Source: Spirochaetales bacterium (GTDB lineage Bacteria; Spirochaetota; Spirochaetia; SZUA-6; JAFGRV01). From it: a DNA stretch of 64,000 bases. Below, one piece after another: positions 45,601 to 51,787 of this stretch. Every line of letters starts with the position of its first letter. The stretch's first letter is position 1. The DNA lies in assembly GCA_016935735.1 (NCBI GenBank), contig JAFGQK010000057.1, forward strand, positions 23,623 through 87,622, in the 5' to 3' direction. Made by a program: the position numbers and the translations under genes. The notes under the pieces are model-generated. The model searched no databases, was not told where the DNA came from, and saw nothing but the letters and a program-made list of their open reading frames with translations.

Positions 45601-48600
45601 TCTTCTTCAACGCCGGGGTTGATTTCATAGCGCATATCACCGCAATCCAGAAACTCCTTTCCCGGCTTAACCAGCACAATACCTGTCTGTTGCAGATGAA
45701 GCATTTTATGAATGCATGGCAGTATTTCATCACCCGGGGCGAATATAATGCATGCAGTCGCAGGATTCCACCCTGGTCCGTTTTCAGGGAGTGGTACTTC
45801 CTCCCATTGACAGGTGAAATATATTTTTCGGCTGATTTTATTGAGAGTAGCACTCATCCCGGTTTCATGTTTCTGCGGAAAAGGGCGTGAAAAATAGTCT
45901 TTAATACCGACGAGTATATTCCCGTCTTCATCGATAATGCGGATATCATATTTTGTCATATCTGTTAAAGAAGCGGAATTCCCCGCGGCATTGGTTGCTA
46001 TTGCATAGCAAACAGGTGTTAGTGGCTTATGTAATTCCACTTCGCCGATAGTAAAGGGAATATAAGGTTGGGCAGGTACGCCCCGGAGTTTACTTTTCCA
46101 GACAGTCACCGTTTGAAGGGAACCATCCAATAAGGCAGGTGACAGGACAACATCATGACTTATTTCCCCTTGCAGTTCAAGGATAGAGATGGCCATATCC
46201 TGTGTATAATAAAGTTCTTTGATTACCTGATAGCTTTTCCCGTATTCATACCCTATGGACTTTAACAATCGATAGCATTCTGATTTTCCTATTACCCCTT
46301 CAGATCTCTCTTTCATATTATTTATGTTAAATCGTTCACCACTTTGTTCTGTTCCGATTATGGGAATGAGTATGGTATCATTCTTTTTTGCGGTCTGGAT
46401 TCCGTTTTCCGGCTCCATTTCCCATTCAGCATGGATGATAGCATGATCATTATTATGTCCGGTCCGGGCACAGCACTTAATTGAATTTTCCCCCGGTTTA
46501 AGGCTTATGAATAACTCCTTTGCCGTTTCATTAACAATAACCGGTCTTATCCAGACTATATTTTTAAGTGTATTTATTTGTTTTCCCTGCAAGGATACGG
46601 TACCTGCTATTCTTGCCATTTCAAAATAGGCAGCCCCCGGTAAAATCATCTGTCCATTAATGATATGATCTCCTACAAACAGGTCATGCCGTGAAAGCGA
46701 TTTCTTGAAACACTGCTCATATAGATTTGAGACATTACAGTCTATCATTGAATGCAGGCGATCGCTTTTATTATCAGCACTTTCATCTGTTTCGGGTTTG
46801 CATTTGCCGGTAATCCAGTATTTTTCACCTGAAAACCTGTATGTGGGTAAAGGAACACGCCCTGGGTGTTTGTTCCTGTACAGTATATCCCAATCGATTT
46901 CAATTCCCTGGATCCACCTGACAGCGAGTGTGTCATGTTTGTTCGCTGCCACTAACTCCTGCACATATGCTGAATTTATTTTTTCCTCCGGTAATACCCG
47001 TGTCCCGGCTCTCTTGTTATTGATATTACCTGCATAAATCCGTTCTCCGGTTGTAGTTCCATGGCAAAATCCTGTTAGTTTAACAATCATCTCATCTATA
47101 TTGCCGGCTATAAGGGCAAGCCTCTCCTGCATGGCGACGCGGCCGGTCTGGAGTGTATAAGCAATATCACAAAGTTTAATGTTTATGGAATTCGATTGTA
47201 CATGCTTCAGGAAATTTATAAAGACTTTAAGGTAAAGGATTAAATTCTCTCTATTCCTGTTTGAAAAAACAAGAATATATACATTATCATCCGTTTCTTT
47301 ATCCGGTATTCTTTCATATTCCTCCAGGATAAAATGAGTATTCACTCCCCCCGCTCCAAAGGAACTGATACCTGCACGTAATGGAAAAGTAACAGGTTTT
47401 CCTTCCACATTTAATGTGGGCCTTTCCCACCTGGAAACTCGCTGTTGCACAAAAAAAGGCGTTTGGTCAAATGGTATCAAGGGGTTCAATTTGCCCGCGT
47501 TGAGTGAAGGAACCAGTAAGCCGTGCTTCATTTGTAATAATACTTTTATAATTCCGGCAATGGCAGCCGCGGACTCCAGGTGTCCGATATTGGATTTTAC
47601 CGAACCGATTGCACAGAACTGTGTATCGTTCTTATGTGCGGTAAGATTCATATTTTCCTTATAGGCTTCAGTTAATCCCCTTAATTCGATTGGATCCCCC
47701 AGGGAAGTTCCGGTACCGTGAGCTTCAATATAACTCATCGTACGTGGATCTATTTTACTATTATGCAAAGCCTTTACTATAAGTTCTTTTTGTGCCAGGG
47801 GGCTGGGAACCGTAAATCCATTTGTTTTTCCGCCAGAATTTATGGCACTCCCTTTAATAACGGCATAAATATAATCACCATCTCTTTCTGCTGCCTGCAG
47901 GGGTTTAAGAAGAATAGCACCCACACCTTCTCCGTAGAGTGTGCCAGTGGCATTTTCCCCAAATGGACGTATGATATTGTCACGGGATAATACCTGCATT
48001 TGGGAGTACTGTATAAACCTGCTCGGATGTATGAAAAGATTGATTCCTCCCACTATAGCGGCAGCACAATCATTTTCACGGATACTTCTACAGGCGAGAT
48101 GCAGTGCGGTTCCAGCGGATGAACAGGCCGTATCTACGGTAATGCTCGGGCCATGAAAATCGAAAAAATAGGAAATACGGTTAGGTATTTGATAAAAATC
48201 CGAGTTCCGGTATGCGCTTTCTCCCTGGATTGCTGCCTGGTTTGTCAAGGTATTGTAATCACTTGCAATAAGTCCTACAAACACTCCTGTGTCCCTATCA
48301 AAAGTATCCGGCGTATAACCCGCATCTTCTAAAAGTCCCCAAACAACTTCCAGAAAAAGCCTTTGCTGGGGATCCATCAGTTCTGCTTCCCTTGGAGATA
48401 TATTAAAAAAGGCCGCGTCAAAACGGTCTATAGCATCTAGAAATCCCCCCCATTTACAGTATGATTTCCCGGGTTTCCCGGTTTTATCATAATAGAAGCC
48501 GCTATTCCAGCGGTCTCCGGGTACTTCATAGATTGAATATCTGCCATTTACCAGATTATTCCAAAACTCTGCCGTATCGGCTGCAAGGGGAAATCTTCCA

Positions 48601-51600
48601 TTAATACCGATAATGGCAATATCATTACCAGATGCTTTACCGGTCCGGGTGGATAAACCCGATTCATCGATTTTTTGTATTTTTTGTGTGTTTTGCGTAG
48701 AATCATTTTTATTGTTTATCAACCAGTCAATAATACTTCTCATAGTCTTATGTTCAAATAGCAATGTCGGTATGACATTGTTAAATTCCCTGTGCAAAGC
48801 AGAGGTTATTTCCACTATTTTTAAGGAATTCCTGGCTATATAGGTATCAATCTCTTCATCCTCATTCAGGTTTGCTTTTGAAAGAAGCAGCACCCGGGAA
48901 AAGATATCTTTTACTTTATCAAGAATCATAGCATAATGCAGAGTGTCAGACAGGTGAATGGAAATTTCATGGGTATTGCCCTTTTCGATCTTCATATCAC
49001 CTGATTTATTATGCAAATATAAGTTTATCTCCTTTGATAATCTATCACTATCGCCAAGTTCAATGATACGGGTCAGAAACTTTTCTTTTTTCCTTACATG
49101 CGAAAAAGATAGTTGTGCCTGTTTTTCATGATTTTTTCTTTTTTGAGGGACAGCCTGATCGCTCATGTTTTCCGATGGCTTAAAAGCAACTTCCAGAAGG
49201 GCAGCAGCCGGAATAATAAATTCAGTTTTATCATTCTCATGGGTGGTGATATGTTTTTTTGCAATGTGCTTAAGAAACAGCCATGCCGGCTGGTTTCTTT
49301 GCGTTTTAATAAATATACCTTTTAAATTCTGTAATTTCTTTTTTTTAGCATCTGCACCAAGCCATGCCATCATTCTGTATTCTACGCCGCGTCCCAGCAC
49401 ACGACAACTCAAAAGCAGTGTATCAAGTACCAGATCCTTACCCGTTATTTTTGTTATCATAACACCCACTGTGCCATAGTCCCCGAAACGATCGCTTACA
49501 TCGACTGTCCAGCATTCACAGGTTTCATCTTTTAATAGATGAGTGATCTCGGCGGGAGACCGTCTTGTTGTGGAAAAATTAAACTGATTGGTTCTGCTGG
49601 TAAGCTGTGAAACACGGGCAATTTTTGCTTCGGTGAGCAGGTTAATCTTAATATCCAATTTAAGGTTTTCAATATATTCCTCGAAACTGTAACAGGAGGT
49701 TTTAAACTCTTCCCTTTTGATATTTGCCCGGTATGATTCATGCCGGTTTTTATCCTCATCCGTCACAGCATAATTATCCAGCATCCAGATATGCTCAAGA
49801 AAATATTTTCTATTCTTTACCTCTGGCCAATGCAGGGTAAATACACCCGGATTGTTTTCATTAACCTCGGCACATTCCACAGGATTATCATCAAAAAGAA
49901 AGAATGCCCCTGCCCCCAAATTCAATGAATCAGCAAGGGAGTGGATATTCTGGGATTTAGGAAGCCAATTTATCCTGCTTTCTATGATATGTTCCTTTTT
50001 AAGGGGCATACTGTTCTGCTCATCGTATACATCCCAGATATCCTTTGGATTATTTTTACTGCAAAGACAGAGCAGTAATCCTTCATTATGCTTTTTTACA
50101 AGAAATTGTTGAAACGTTCTATACCAGCCTTTGATCTTCACGCCCTGTGGTCCATCCTCGCCGCATACACCTTCCCAGAGGGTATTATCACAATCAAGGG
50201 CAATAACTTTGTACGGTGCATTTTTAATAATATATAATCTTCGAAATATCAATGTGGATAAAAAATGGTAGTATTCCGGGAAATATGGAATATGTCCCAT
50301 TTCATTTCCCATGGGATCAAAGATATTGACAATACCATAGTATTTGTGGTAATCCCGGGCATTTATAAGATCAATAGCTCCCAGTTTCTTGATATGTTGC
50401 ACAAGTTTTGTTTCCATTTTCCTAAACAATTTTTTTATGGAAGTGTTTTGTTCATATTCCGGTGAAGCCGGGCAGAGTAAAAGCAGCATATAACATCCCT
50501 GCCGCCCTGAGTAAGATTGTAAAGCCATGATTAAATCATTGAATACAGACCACAGATAGCTTTTTAATTGTGAGATGTTTTCATTGTTTTTTACCATTAC
50601 GCCTTTATCATCTTTATTGGCTTGGTAATATCTTAGCCAATCATCAAACTTCAAAATAATGACATTCATGCCATTGGAATTCCTGGTAAAAACACTGAAA
50701 GGATCCAATAACTCCTGAAACACCTGATTATAAGGAGCAAACTGAATATCGATGGGTGTATCCAGTTCTTTTTCCCAGAACTCTAATCCATCACGTAATG
50801 GCTCTGCCGTAAATGTCGCGGAAATAGTGAGTTGAATATTTTTGTCTTTTGTCCGGTCAGGTGTTTTTTCACTACTAATTCCAATATCACTCATTTTATT
50901 TATCCGGATGTCATCCGGGCTATGGCTGCGAAGTGCATAGAGGTTAATAATCCCGGAATGACTCAGATTCTTTTCTTTTTCCATTTTTGTTGAAAACCCT
51001 TTACCGTGTAATAACCGTTCTACTTCTTTTATTGATTCATCCGGCAACTTATGCAATTCCATTACTATTTGTTTTATTTTAGGCCAATCTCTGTCTTTAA
51101 TCCCTTTCAGGATATTAAGTTCGTGCTTCTCTGCATCTATTTTTAAAAGATCAATTATTGCCACATCAGATTCGGCCATAATGTCTGATATGGTTTTTAT
51201 CTTGCATTTATATTCAATTTTATTACTTAATTTGTTTTTTATTATTTCATTAAGGCAATTCTCTTCAAAATCATTATTTAAAGAATTGGAACTCAGAATA
51301 CCATCTTTTAAGATTTCATAATCGCTGGCATAATCTGCATTAAATCCGGAAATAATTGAATAATCAGGATAAAAAGTAAAGATGCTTTCACCCTCTTTAT
51401 CTGATACCCCGCATTGTAATATCGCAATATTATTTTCATATTCCTTTGTATTAAAACGAATTATGTCATTTAATTCGGGGGAAGGTTCAATCGCAACTAC
51501 TTTTATATTACCGTACTGGTTTAAAACAAATAATGAAAAAAGACCTATGTTTGCGCCAACATCAAATACACAATCTCCCGGATTGATCGTTATCCCGTTT

Positions 51601-51755
51601 TTTGTATAAACCTTTTCTACAAAAATTTCATTATAAACGAATTCGGTTTCATATTTATTCTGGTGGGCTATGAAGAGTCCGTTAGGTAGTTGAATATGTT
51701 CCTTTTTAATCCCCTCTAAAACCTGCTTATTATCCTGGACACTTTTATGATTCAT
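30645..51755 (-). CDS. Trans-AT polyketide synthase B, 7036 aa, FkbM-FkbH loading and five KS domains
   Basis: This is the first megasynthase of the line. Order: FkbM-family methyltransferase (1-275, SAM motif FDVGANIG), FkbH-family domain (about 305-862, HAD motif LDCDNTLWEGV near 515), loading ACP (NSL instead of DSL), KS1-DH-KR-ACP1, KS2-DH-KR-ACP2, KS3-KR-ACP3, KS4-ACP4, and KS5 with only a 100-residue charged tail after it. FkbH domains in PKSs take 1,3-bisphosphoglycerate and place a glycerate-derived C3 unit on the ACP, so this protein most likely starts the chain. No AT domain. The ATG at 51753-51755 follows a good GGAGG, 32 bases after the acyl-AMP ligase stop. Four palindromic mini-elements lie inside, one of them within KS4. 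Confidence 0.97.
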   Translation of the reverse strand: MNHKSVQDNKQVLEGIKKEHIQLPNGLFIAHQNKYETEFVYNEIFVEKVYTKNGITINPGDCVFDVGANIGLFSLFVLNQYGNIKVVAIEPSPELNDIIRFNTKEYENNIAILQCGVSDKEGESIFTFYPDYSIISGFNADYASDYEILKDGILSSNSLNNDFEENCLNEIIKNKLSNKIEYKCKIKTISDIMAESDVAIIDLLKIDAEKHELNILKGIKDRDWPKIKQIVMELHKLPDESIKEVERLLHGKGFSTKMEKEKNLSHSGIINLYALRSHSPDDIRINKMSDIGISSEKTPDRTKDKNIQLTISATFTAEPLRDGLEFWEKELDTPIDIQFAPYNQVFQELLDPFSVFTRNSNGMNVIILKFDDWLRYYQANKDDKGVMVKNNENISQLKSYLWSVFNDLIMALQSYSGRQGCYMLLLLCPASPEYEQNTSIKKLFRKMETKLVQHIKKLGAIDLINARDYHKYYGIVNIFDPMGNEMGHIPYFPEYYHFLSTLIFRRLYIIKNAPYKVIALDCDNTLWEGVCGEDGPQGVKIKGWYRTFQQFLVKKHNEGLLLCLCSKNNPKDIWDVYDEQNSMPLKKEHIIESRINWLPKSQNIHSLADSLNLGAGAFFLFDDNPVECAEVNENNPGVFTLHWPEVKNRKYFLEHIWMLDNYAVTDEDKNRHESYRANIKREEFKTSCYSFEEYIENLKLDIKINLLTEAKIARVSQLTSRTNQFNFSTTRRSPAEITHLLKDETCECWTVDVSDRFGDYGTVGVMITKITGKDLVLDTLLLSCRVLGRGVEYRMMAWLGADAKKKKLQNLKGIFIKTQRNQPAWLFLKHIAKKHITTHENDKTEFIIPAAALLEVAFKPSENMSDQAVPQKRKNHEKQAQLSFSHVRKKEKFLTRIIELGDSDRLSKEINLYLHNKSGDMKIEKGNTHEISIHLSDTLHYAMILDKVKDIFSRVLLLSKANLNEDEEIDTYIARNSLKIVEITSALHREFNNVIPTLLFEHKTMRSIIDWLINNKNDSTQNTQKIQKIDESGLSTRTGKASGNDIAIIGINGRFPLAADTAEFWNNLVNGRYSIYEVPGDRWNSGFYYDKTGKPGKSYCKWGGFLDAIDRFDAAFFNISPREAELMDPQQRLFLEVVWGLLEDAGYTPDTFDRDTGVFVGLIASDYNTLTNQAAIQGESAYRNSDFYQIPNRISYFFDFHGPSITVDTACSSAGTALHLACRSIRENDCAAAIVGGINLFIHPSRFIQYSQMQVLSRDNIIRPFGENATGTLYGEGVGAILLKPLQAAERDGDYIYAVIKGSAINSGGKTNGFTVPSPLAQKELIVKALHNSKIDPRTMSYIEAHGTGTSLGDPIELRGLTEAYKENMNLTAHKNDTQFCAIGSVKSNIGHLESAAAIAGIIKVLLQMKHGLLVPSLNAGKLNPLIPFDQTPFFVQQRVSRWERPTLNVEGKPVTFPLRAGISSFGAGGVNTHFILEEYERIPDKETDDNVYILVFSNRNRENLILYLKVFINFLKHVQSNSINIKLCDIAYTLQTGRVAMQERLALIAGNIDEMIVKLTGFCHGTTTGERIYAGNINNKRAGTRVLPEEKINSAYVQELVAANKHDTLAVRWIQGIEIDWDILYRNKHPGRVPLPTYRFSGEKYWITGKCKPETDESADNKSDRLHSMIDCNVSNLYEQCFKKSLSRHDLFVGDHIINGQMILPGAAYFEMARIAGTVSLQGKQINTLKNIVWIRPVIVNETAKELFISLKPGENSIKCCARTGHNNDHAIIHAEWEMEPENGIQTAKKNDTILIPIIGTEQSGERFNINNMKERSEGVIGKSECYRLLKSIGYEYGKSYQVIKELYYTQDMAISILELQGEISHDVVLSPALLDGSLQTVTVWKSKLRGVPAQPYIPFTIGEVELHKPLTPVCYAIATNAAGNSASLTDMTKYDIRIIDEDGNILVGIKDYFSRPFPQKHETGMSATLNKISRKIYFTCQWEEVPLPENGPGWNPATACIIFAPGDEILPCIHKMLHLQQTGIVLVKPGKEFLDCGDMRYEINPGVEEDYIKLLLSLKDKKFTPDTVLHLWSQAADTIDPDKIGEQLDQGLFSIQFLCKALLGGVTTGEVKIIYTYFNHTNIHQPQFASLGGLVQSIQRENPRLSFKVLEIRCKGVFSDKFYEIIINESINPWQGVIEIRYASLQQRFIKKVKTGDFADIIQARDLNSENASTLKENGVYLITGGSGGLGFIFARYITRKMKVKLVLTGRSDLNEEKRRKINQLESLGAEVSYLKSDISKHKAVKRLISRIKARYRQLNGIIHCAGVIRDSLVINKSREDSEAVIASKVWGTLFLDDVLKSEKLDFFILFSSTSSIIGHIGQSDYSFANRFLDDFVLYREMMRENNTRSGRTISINWPWWQQGGMKLDDYSVRHLENLYGFKGMDTESGLDVFEKVLEEQVSNIGIIIGEPGKIVALFQENKDHTQGKRNGCPGISTDNTIEPGEEDSIVRQVKKDLSLDISEILKLLPEKISAGEKFSSFGFDSITFTHFANRINERYNSTISPAVFYEYQTLHDFSFFLYQENNQKVTAYYNKFDKIKHRQSDIENKKTGTIIMNAASNRFIPQITASHQTSENNFKQEIDEVSENRKHVAIIGIGGKFPQSETLADFWQHLVNEKDMITEIPENRWNWKQYYGDPKSGTDKTDVKWGGFIKDVDKFDARFFSISPREAAYMDPQQRLFLETVWSALEDSGYNPDELSGTNTGLFVGASLNDYNELMKDYGLSINPFISSGINNSIIANRISYLLNIHGPSEVIDTACSSSLVAIKHAVDCIRNGECSLAIAGGVNIILRPKFHISFRLTGMLSPDGRCKTFDEKANGYVRGEGVGAIILKSLKQAEADRDTIYAIILGVAENHGGQTQSLTAPNPRAQSELLLKAYKDARISLNTVSYIEAHGTGTAIGDPIEVNGLKEAYAKMDANAESDRPAKPFCGLGSVKTNIGHLEAGGGIAGVIKVLLAFKHSVLPASLHFNSLNPYINLDNTPFYVVHKTRAWEPLKNSQGDIIPRRAGISAFGFGGTNAHLVLEEYHKNYYRASTNVEEYQSKKENPGFPGNRMRIIVLSAANTERLHEYVKVFHDYLESTNNDELSICDIAYTLQVGRKPMNERAAMVVGDVEGLNQLLASFCEGNRDNDSIVTGRVDAENIRDDGLLKINDLMNMDRYEQKAALVEIALAWIKGITVDWTLLYQDEQPKRVPLPTYPFAKESHWLPGKFMDNHSDKERKKLTAMMHPLLDENKTNLKQIRFTKLFTGTEFYLSDHLIEGRKVLPGVVYLEMARAAGELALEKKIISIRNIVWAQPIIVDEIPQDIHTVLYPDGDSLKYEVKSLAPHDEGQSIYARGKLIFNKNNDTRLNDEYIDISLIKNRLTHILTGEQFYRSFDIDGSRYLHRFQSVQKLLYDKQESLSMVELPAGLEAEFKDYILHPALMDGALQTIIGLKTEEQRKNEAPFLPFTIGEIDLLHPLTSICYAYTTISASAHGSLPEVMYYDILITDRKGKVLLKIKDYCVRSLKGKMVKKPDIAAHADETVYYYKKWRSNPFDNKHSKTINHVCRDNVPNPATIMVWDIDNDVYNALKHTLSMSCSSDSHLIRILPGDNFNNQSSDSYQLNPGKTEHIKQLIDDLQQKRLVPDYIIWNIRHDLDYEASLFSDTVLDKVIYPLFNLNRELIRYNPARQIKCIYIYPVNSDMNNTNNAENIIFESLTGALNGLARSVFLENLKIRFKTVEVSIPDENGHYPEPAGLAGLICDELFTGGEGEVRYSNNHRYTMELNEIDPDTLIKALNSGPLFRQQGVYVISGGTGSLGRIVANYLAENYRAKLIVTGRTPLNNNREEFVRALEKSGAEICYLQSDISNLDDVKILINKSLARFGKINGIIHCAGIINDSLLINKDPENIKQVIAPKVRGTIYLDMLTKELDLDLFVLFSSLSALAGNIGQSDYAYANSFMDHFAQLRENLRRNNQRYGKTIAIGWPYWREGGMKVHPENEKFLASTTGMKPLDTQTGLTIFEKSVSLPYSWIGVMKGESKKIRNWVTSLTGNTEIMQNKNIIENEGYDNANSYMARFESDMRTIFAELLQLSINKINLKDDLSKLGMSSILFVELANRINEKYGMEIIPSVFFSYSTIASVVLFLFQGYSEKITGYYINTVDEESANFLNTPAGTPGTTGFSPAENKMHDVTPMPNINNEPVAIIGLDALMPASGDLDEFWENLEKGVDMVSRIPAERWNAMGYRQQKVEDPIDICAAWGGFITDIDKFDAGFFNISRKEAEYMDPQHRLFLETVWKAIEDAGYSPGDMAGTRAGVYAGVANSDYYDVVRDSGKGMDAYAITGREHSILANRISYLLNLHGPSEPVNTACSSSLVAIHRACEALRSGKCHLAIAGGVNVLISRAYYHSVSDAGMLSRDGRCKTFDKDAHGYVRSEGCAVLVLKLLSSAIIDRDHIYGIIRGSCVNHNGRTSSLTAPSADSQAELLIETYSSANVDPGTISYIETHGTGTELGDPIEIESLKKAFHELQKRQGTQGNNKVHIGLGSVKTATGHLESASGMAGIIKVLLSMKNKVIPGNIHLREVNPYIKLDDSPFYLVKDTIQWERLKDDSNNPIPRRAGVSSFGFGGVNAHMIIEEYEETGPRHNNTVHVPQVIILSAKNDARLKEYARKLLQYLENKRARNTNNALPDIRDIAYTLQTGRDTMPSRLACIVSDVPELVEMLHQYCSGQADIKYLYTGNVKTTEKISEDIINMGMLIKKQDMALLAKLWVSGAEIDWMLFYHTDKPRRLSLPTYPFARERYWIDTNTHTQRQEVMTQCVDETINSPDQINYYRTEWINKRIDPGLDPEKNNSNRNILILIDNAGVRETILNCIGKKAGPGNNFVFVSKGEKYNKINQNVFEINPVHVQDYQTLFQALEQSGMFPDTIFHAWSEGIFCQDMESLKREIESGLFSLFYIIQNLTIKKIKRTVSLLFIYSSENGSTQPHYEAVSGFMKSVQRENNCLECKTVEIQNPSGKLEDINPEWFIESMLRELEVYDGPQVRYGESTRQVKLLYKHKWEDTSHNTGTTLVKEKGVYLITGGLGGLGIIFAQYLARKAEIRLVLSGRSVLNDEKVKKINELKELGMDVMYLQSDISCPRQTGQLIRDVKQLCGGINGIIHCAGIIRDGFLINKSVQSLQEVINPKVFGAINLANAIKDEKVDFFVMFSSIASVFGFAGQCDYAYANAFLDSFAYINGKTGAINKGKCKTISINWPYWGDGGMKIPDEELELLCTQTGFRPIPGDLGLEMFERCMQSGSCHCIITYGNQDKIDQYMSQLLYKDESLQNKQFESSKNISLQEINDEIICKKTEQYLKNIFSKLLSVDEGDITADSSFEEYGIDSIIINKFNNHIEDSLCNLPRTLLFEYRNIEELVEYFVQNHKEKLIRLFEDRESTGKKDIHFIDDHIKNSTVIKQDKPSSEIHKQNAGEWETENDIAIIGMSGIYPGANDLDEFWSNLKTGKDCITEIPGNRWDYHLYYHPDKDMANQGKIYCKWGGFIDDADKFDAPLFGISPREAGAIDPQERLFLQSVWAALEDAGYAGQIFDWYRNKSNYTDIGVFVGTTTNTYPYIGIEKWNQHLEKQQSGFNRVEEHSTLIHFAHPWSIANRVSFYFGFHGPSMPVNTACSSSLSAFYLACESIKRGECSMAIAGGVNLFLHPFKYLEMCSARMLSPSGKCFSFGDRADGFVPGEGIGAVLLKPLSRAIKDNDNIYGIYKGGAINHGGRTNGYTVPNPAAQAAVIAMAVKNADIDPSTISYIEAHGTGTELGDPIEIEGLSRIFRKYNDRRQYCSIGSVKSNIGHLESAAGIAGITKILLQMRHKQLVPSLHARTLNPKIDFESSPFFVQRNLSEWKQPVKLENGRQIPYPRRSGISSFGAGGSNVHIIFEEYSGYNDNSPAEIHIKTGNQRRYLIPLSAVDEDCLLLYAGKLAGWLENYLDSSVQGVSTDTVRHKPGFSLTLHDIAHTLQVGRVSLEVRLALLVSSIDELVKLLKQYSEGYLEKQQLGFNCVEEHLINDNRASTNVEERISNGTIFTGRVRKIKRNKNNPIVKVNEIIQSEGSRGMETLALLWVKGAEIDWKLLYQDPYPGKISLPTYQFKKESYWLDSHCIDFPAKNNSDVKGIEDMDSTGELGKGHLNNQTTEQPKIISENNTDKAEIKNQRLLSKSLEKKQMISEDTIKAKIKELLAKVLFMQPQTVDENKQFVDLGLDSVLGVEFINKLNKIYNTSIEASKLYDYSTAVELAKYAVDLVNKDLYEINNNEQVLSPGNNKEIKADPASCTPASYTKVKSDHEEPAGIPKLKLKNQFTIAKNNQGKNQAREEFSGFKNGPDNHDDIAIIGMSARLPGAADTWELWDILTKGICTVREVPSERWSIDEHYNPDTTVKNKSYCKYGGYLSDIDKFDPLFFNISPREAKLIEPQQRLFLQEAWRAFENAGYSSEALANMRCGVYVGVGSINEYNPLYMFNTSSILAARISYFLDLKGPAVSIDTACSSSLVAIHMACRSLIHNEADMMLAGGVTIFLTEKLYIQMCQAGMLSPDGKCKSFDNEANGFVPAEGAGVLVLKRYEKAVLDGDYIYGVIKGIGMNQDGRTNGIAAPSSVSQKELEIEVYEKNGINPETITLVEAHGTGTSLGDPLEFEALKGSFQRFTNKKQYCALGSLKSNLGHTAAAAGVAGIIKVLLAMKYRKIPATLHYKTPNKQIDVTNSPFYMNTSLKDWKTAPDVPLRGTVSAFGLSGTNAHVVLEQVNNNINQTRQRTMPYYIIPLSAKTDESLAQKTKDMAKWIELEGTGHFISDVSFTLFLGRSHFQLRIALVVKDMIDLKNQLEKLITDGIPGDILSGKLVNENNASTPLFLQLGKTLIQQLKNGMDLEKSEVKEKLLALADFYNRGGNLEWKDLFTDQECSRIPLPMYPFVKKSYWTRGTEQAEEHKVRGMEKKRRNHMEQIKKADPYTKEKTVKILLDVFAKKI
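31310..32560 (-). other. Module 5 KS at the end of protein B (split module)
   Basis: KS5 has DTACSSS, EAHGTGT and NLGH and so looks active. Protein B stops about 100 residues after its LPMYPF...W adaptor, without an ACP. The missing ACP is the first domain of protein A, so the module is split over two proteins. Confidence 0.85.
33480..33524 (-). repeat. Palindromic mini-element copy 5 (module 4 linker, tandem)
   Basis: Stem CCTCAAC/GTTGAGG (33482-33499) and tail CACGATTGTCATTTATAAGG. Translated DNRASTNVEER. It abuts copy 6 head to tail. Confidence 0.85.
33522..33564 (-). repeat. Palindromic mini-element copy 6 (module 4 linker, tandem)
   Basis: Stem around CTCAAC ACA GTTGAAG and tail CCCAATTGTTGTTTTTCAAG. 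Translated YLEKQQLGFNCVEEHL, that is, in a different frame from its neighbour copy 5. Confidence 0.85.
34776..34822 (-). repeat. Palindromic mini-element copy 7 (inside KS4)
   Basis: CTTCAACACGATTGAAACCC plus GATTGTTGTTTTTCAAGGTG. Translated HLEKQQSGFNRVEEHS inside KS4, in the loop before HPWSIANRVS. GTGCT occurs at both edges (34776-34780 and 34818-34822). Confidence 0.85.
35390..39080 (-). other. Module 3: KS-KR-ACP
   Basis: KS3 has NTACSSS and ETHGTGT but ATGH where others have NIGH; the His is kept. KR3 has ITGGLGGLG, IIRDG and YAYAN, the Asp suggesting a B-type reductase. ACP3 has GIDSI. Expected result is a beta-hydroxyl. Confidence 0.85.
39210..43860 (-). other. Module 2: KS-DH-KR-ACP
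   Basis: KS2 is complete (DTACSSS, EAHGTGT, NIGH). DH2 has HLIEGRKVLP and LMDGALQ. KR2 has SGGTGSLG and YAYAN. ACP2 reads GMSSILF, with Ser in place of the Asp before the modified Ser. Expected result is a second alkene. A palindromic element follows KS2. Confidence 0.85.
42504..42553 (-). repeat. Palindromic mini-element copy 8 (after KS2)
   Basis: Stem CTTCAAC/GTTGAAG (42509-42526, 4-base loop). Translated YYRASTNVEEY right after the KS2 end LVLEEY, as for copy 2 after KS9, with GATACTCTTC and GGTACTCTTC at the edges. Confidence 0.85.
44050..48630 (-). other. Module 1: KS-DH-KR-ACP
   Basis: KS1 has an unusual site, DTACSSAGTA, where most others have CSSSL, fitting a KS that accepts an atypical starter. 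DH1 keeps HIINGQMILP and LLDGSLQ. KR1 has ITGGSGGLG and YSFAN. ACP1 has GFDSIT. Expected result is an alpha,beta-alkene. Confidence 0.85.
48710..48960 (-). other. Domain: loading ACP with NSL site
   Basis: Carrier fold with ARNSLKIVEI, so the usual Asp before the modified Ser is Asn. The serine is kept, so it can still carry phosphopantetheine. It follows FkbH and precedes KS1. Confidence 0.75.
49170..50845 (-). other. Domain: FkbH-family glyceryl loading (protein B)
   Basis: HAD-type motif LDCDNTLWEGV (about 50165-50210) and the family signature QLTSRTNQFNFSTTRR (about 49560-49620). FkbH domains take phosphoglycerate, dephosphorylate it and place the C3 unit on an ACP. This marks the start of the assembly line. 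Confidence 0.88.
50930..51755 (-). other. Domain: FkbM-family methyltransferase (protein B)
   Basis: Residues 1-275 of protein B. SAM-binding motif GDCVFDVGANIGLFS, acidic VAIEPSP and LLKIDAEKHE are the FkbM family pattern. As it directly precedes FkbH and the loading ACP, O-methylation of the glycerate-derived starter is the simplest role. Confidence 0.85.
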
Positions 51756-51787
51756 TAGTGGGAATCCTCCATAATTTTTTACCAGAT

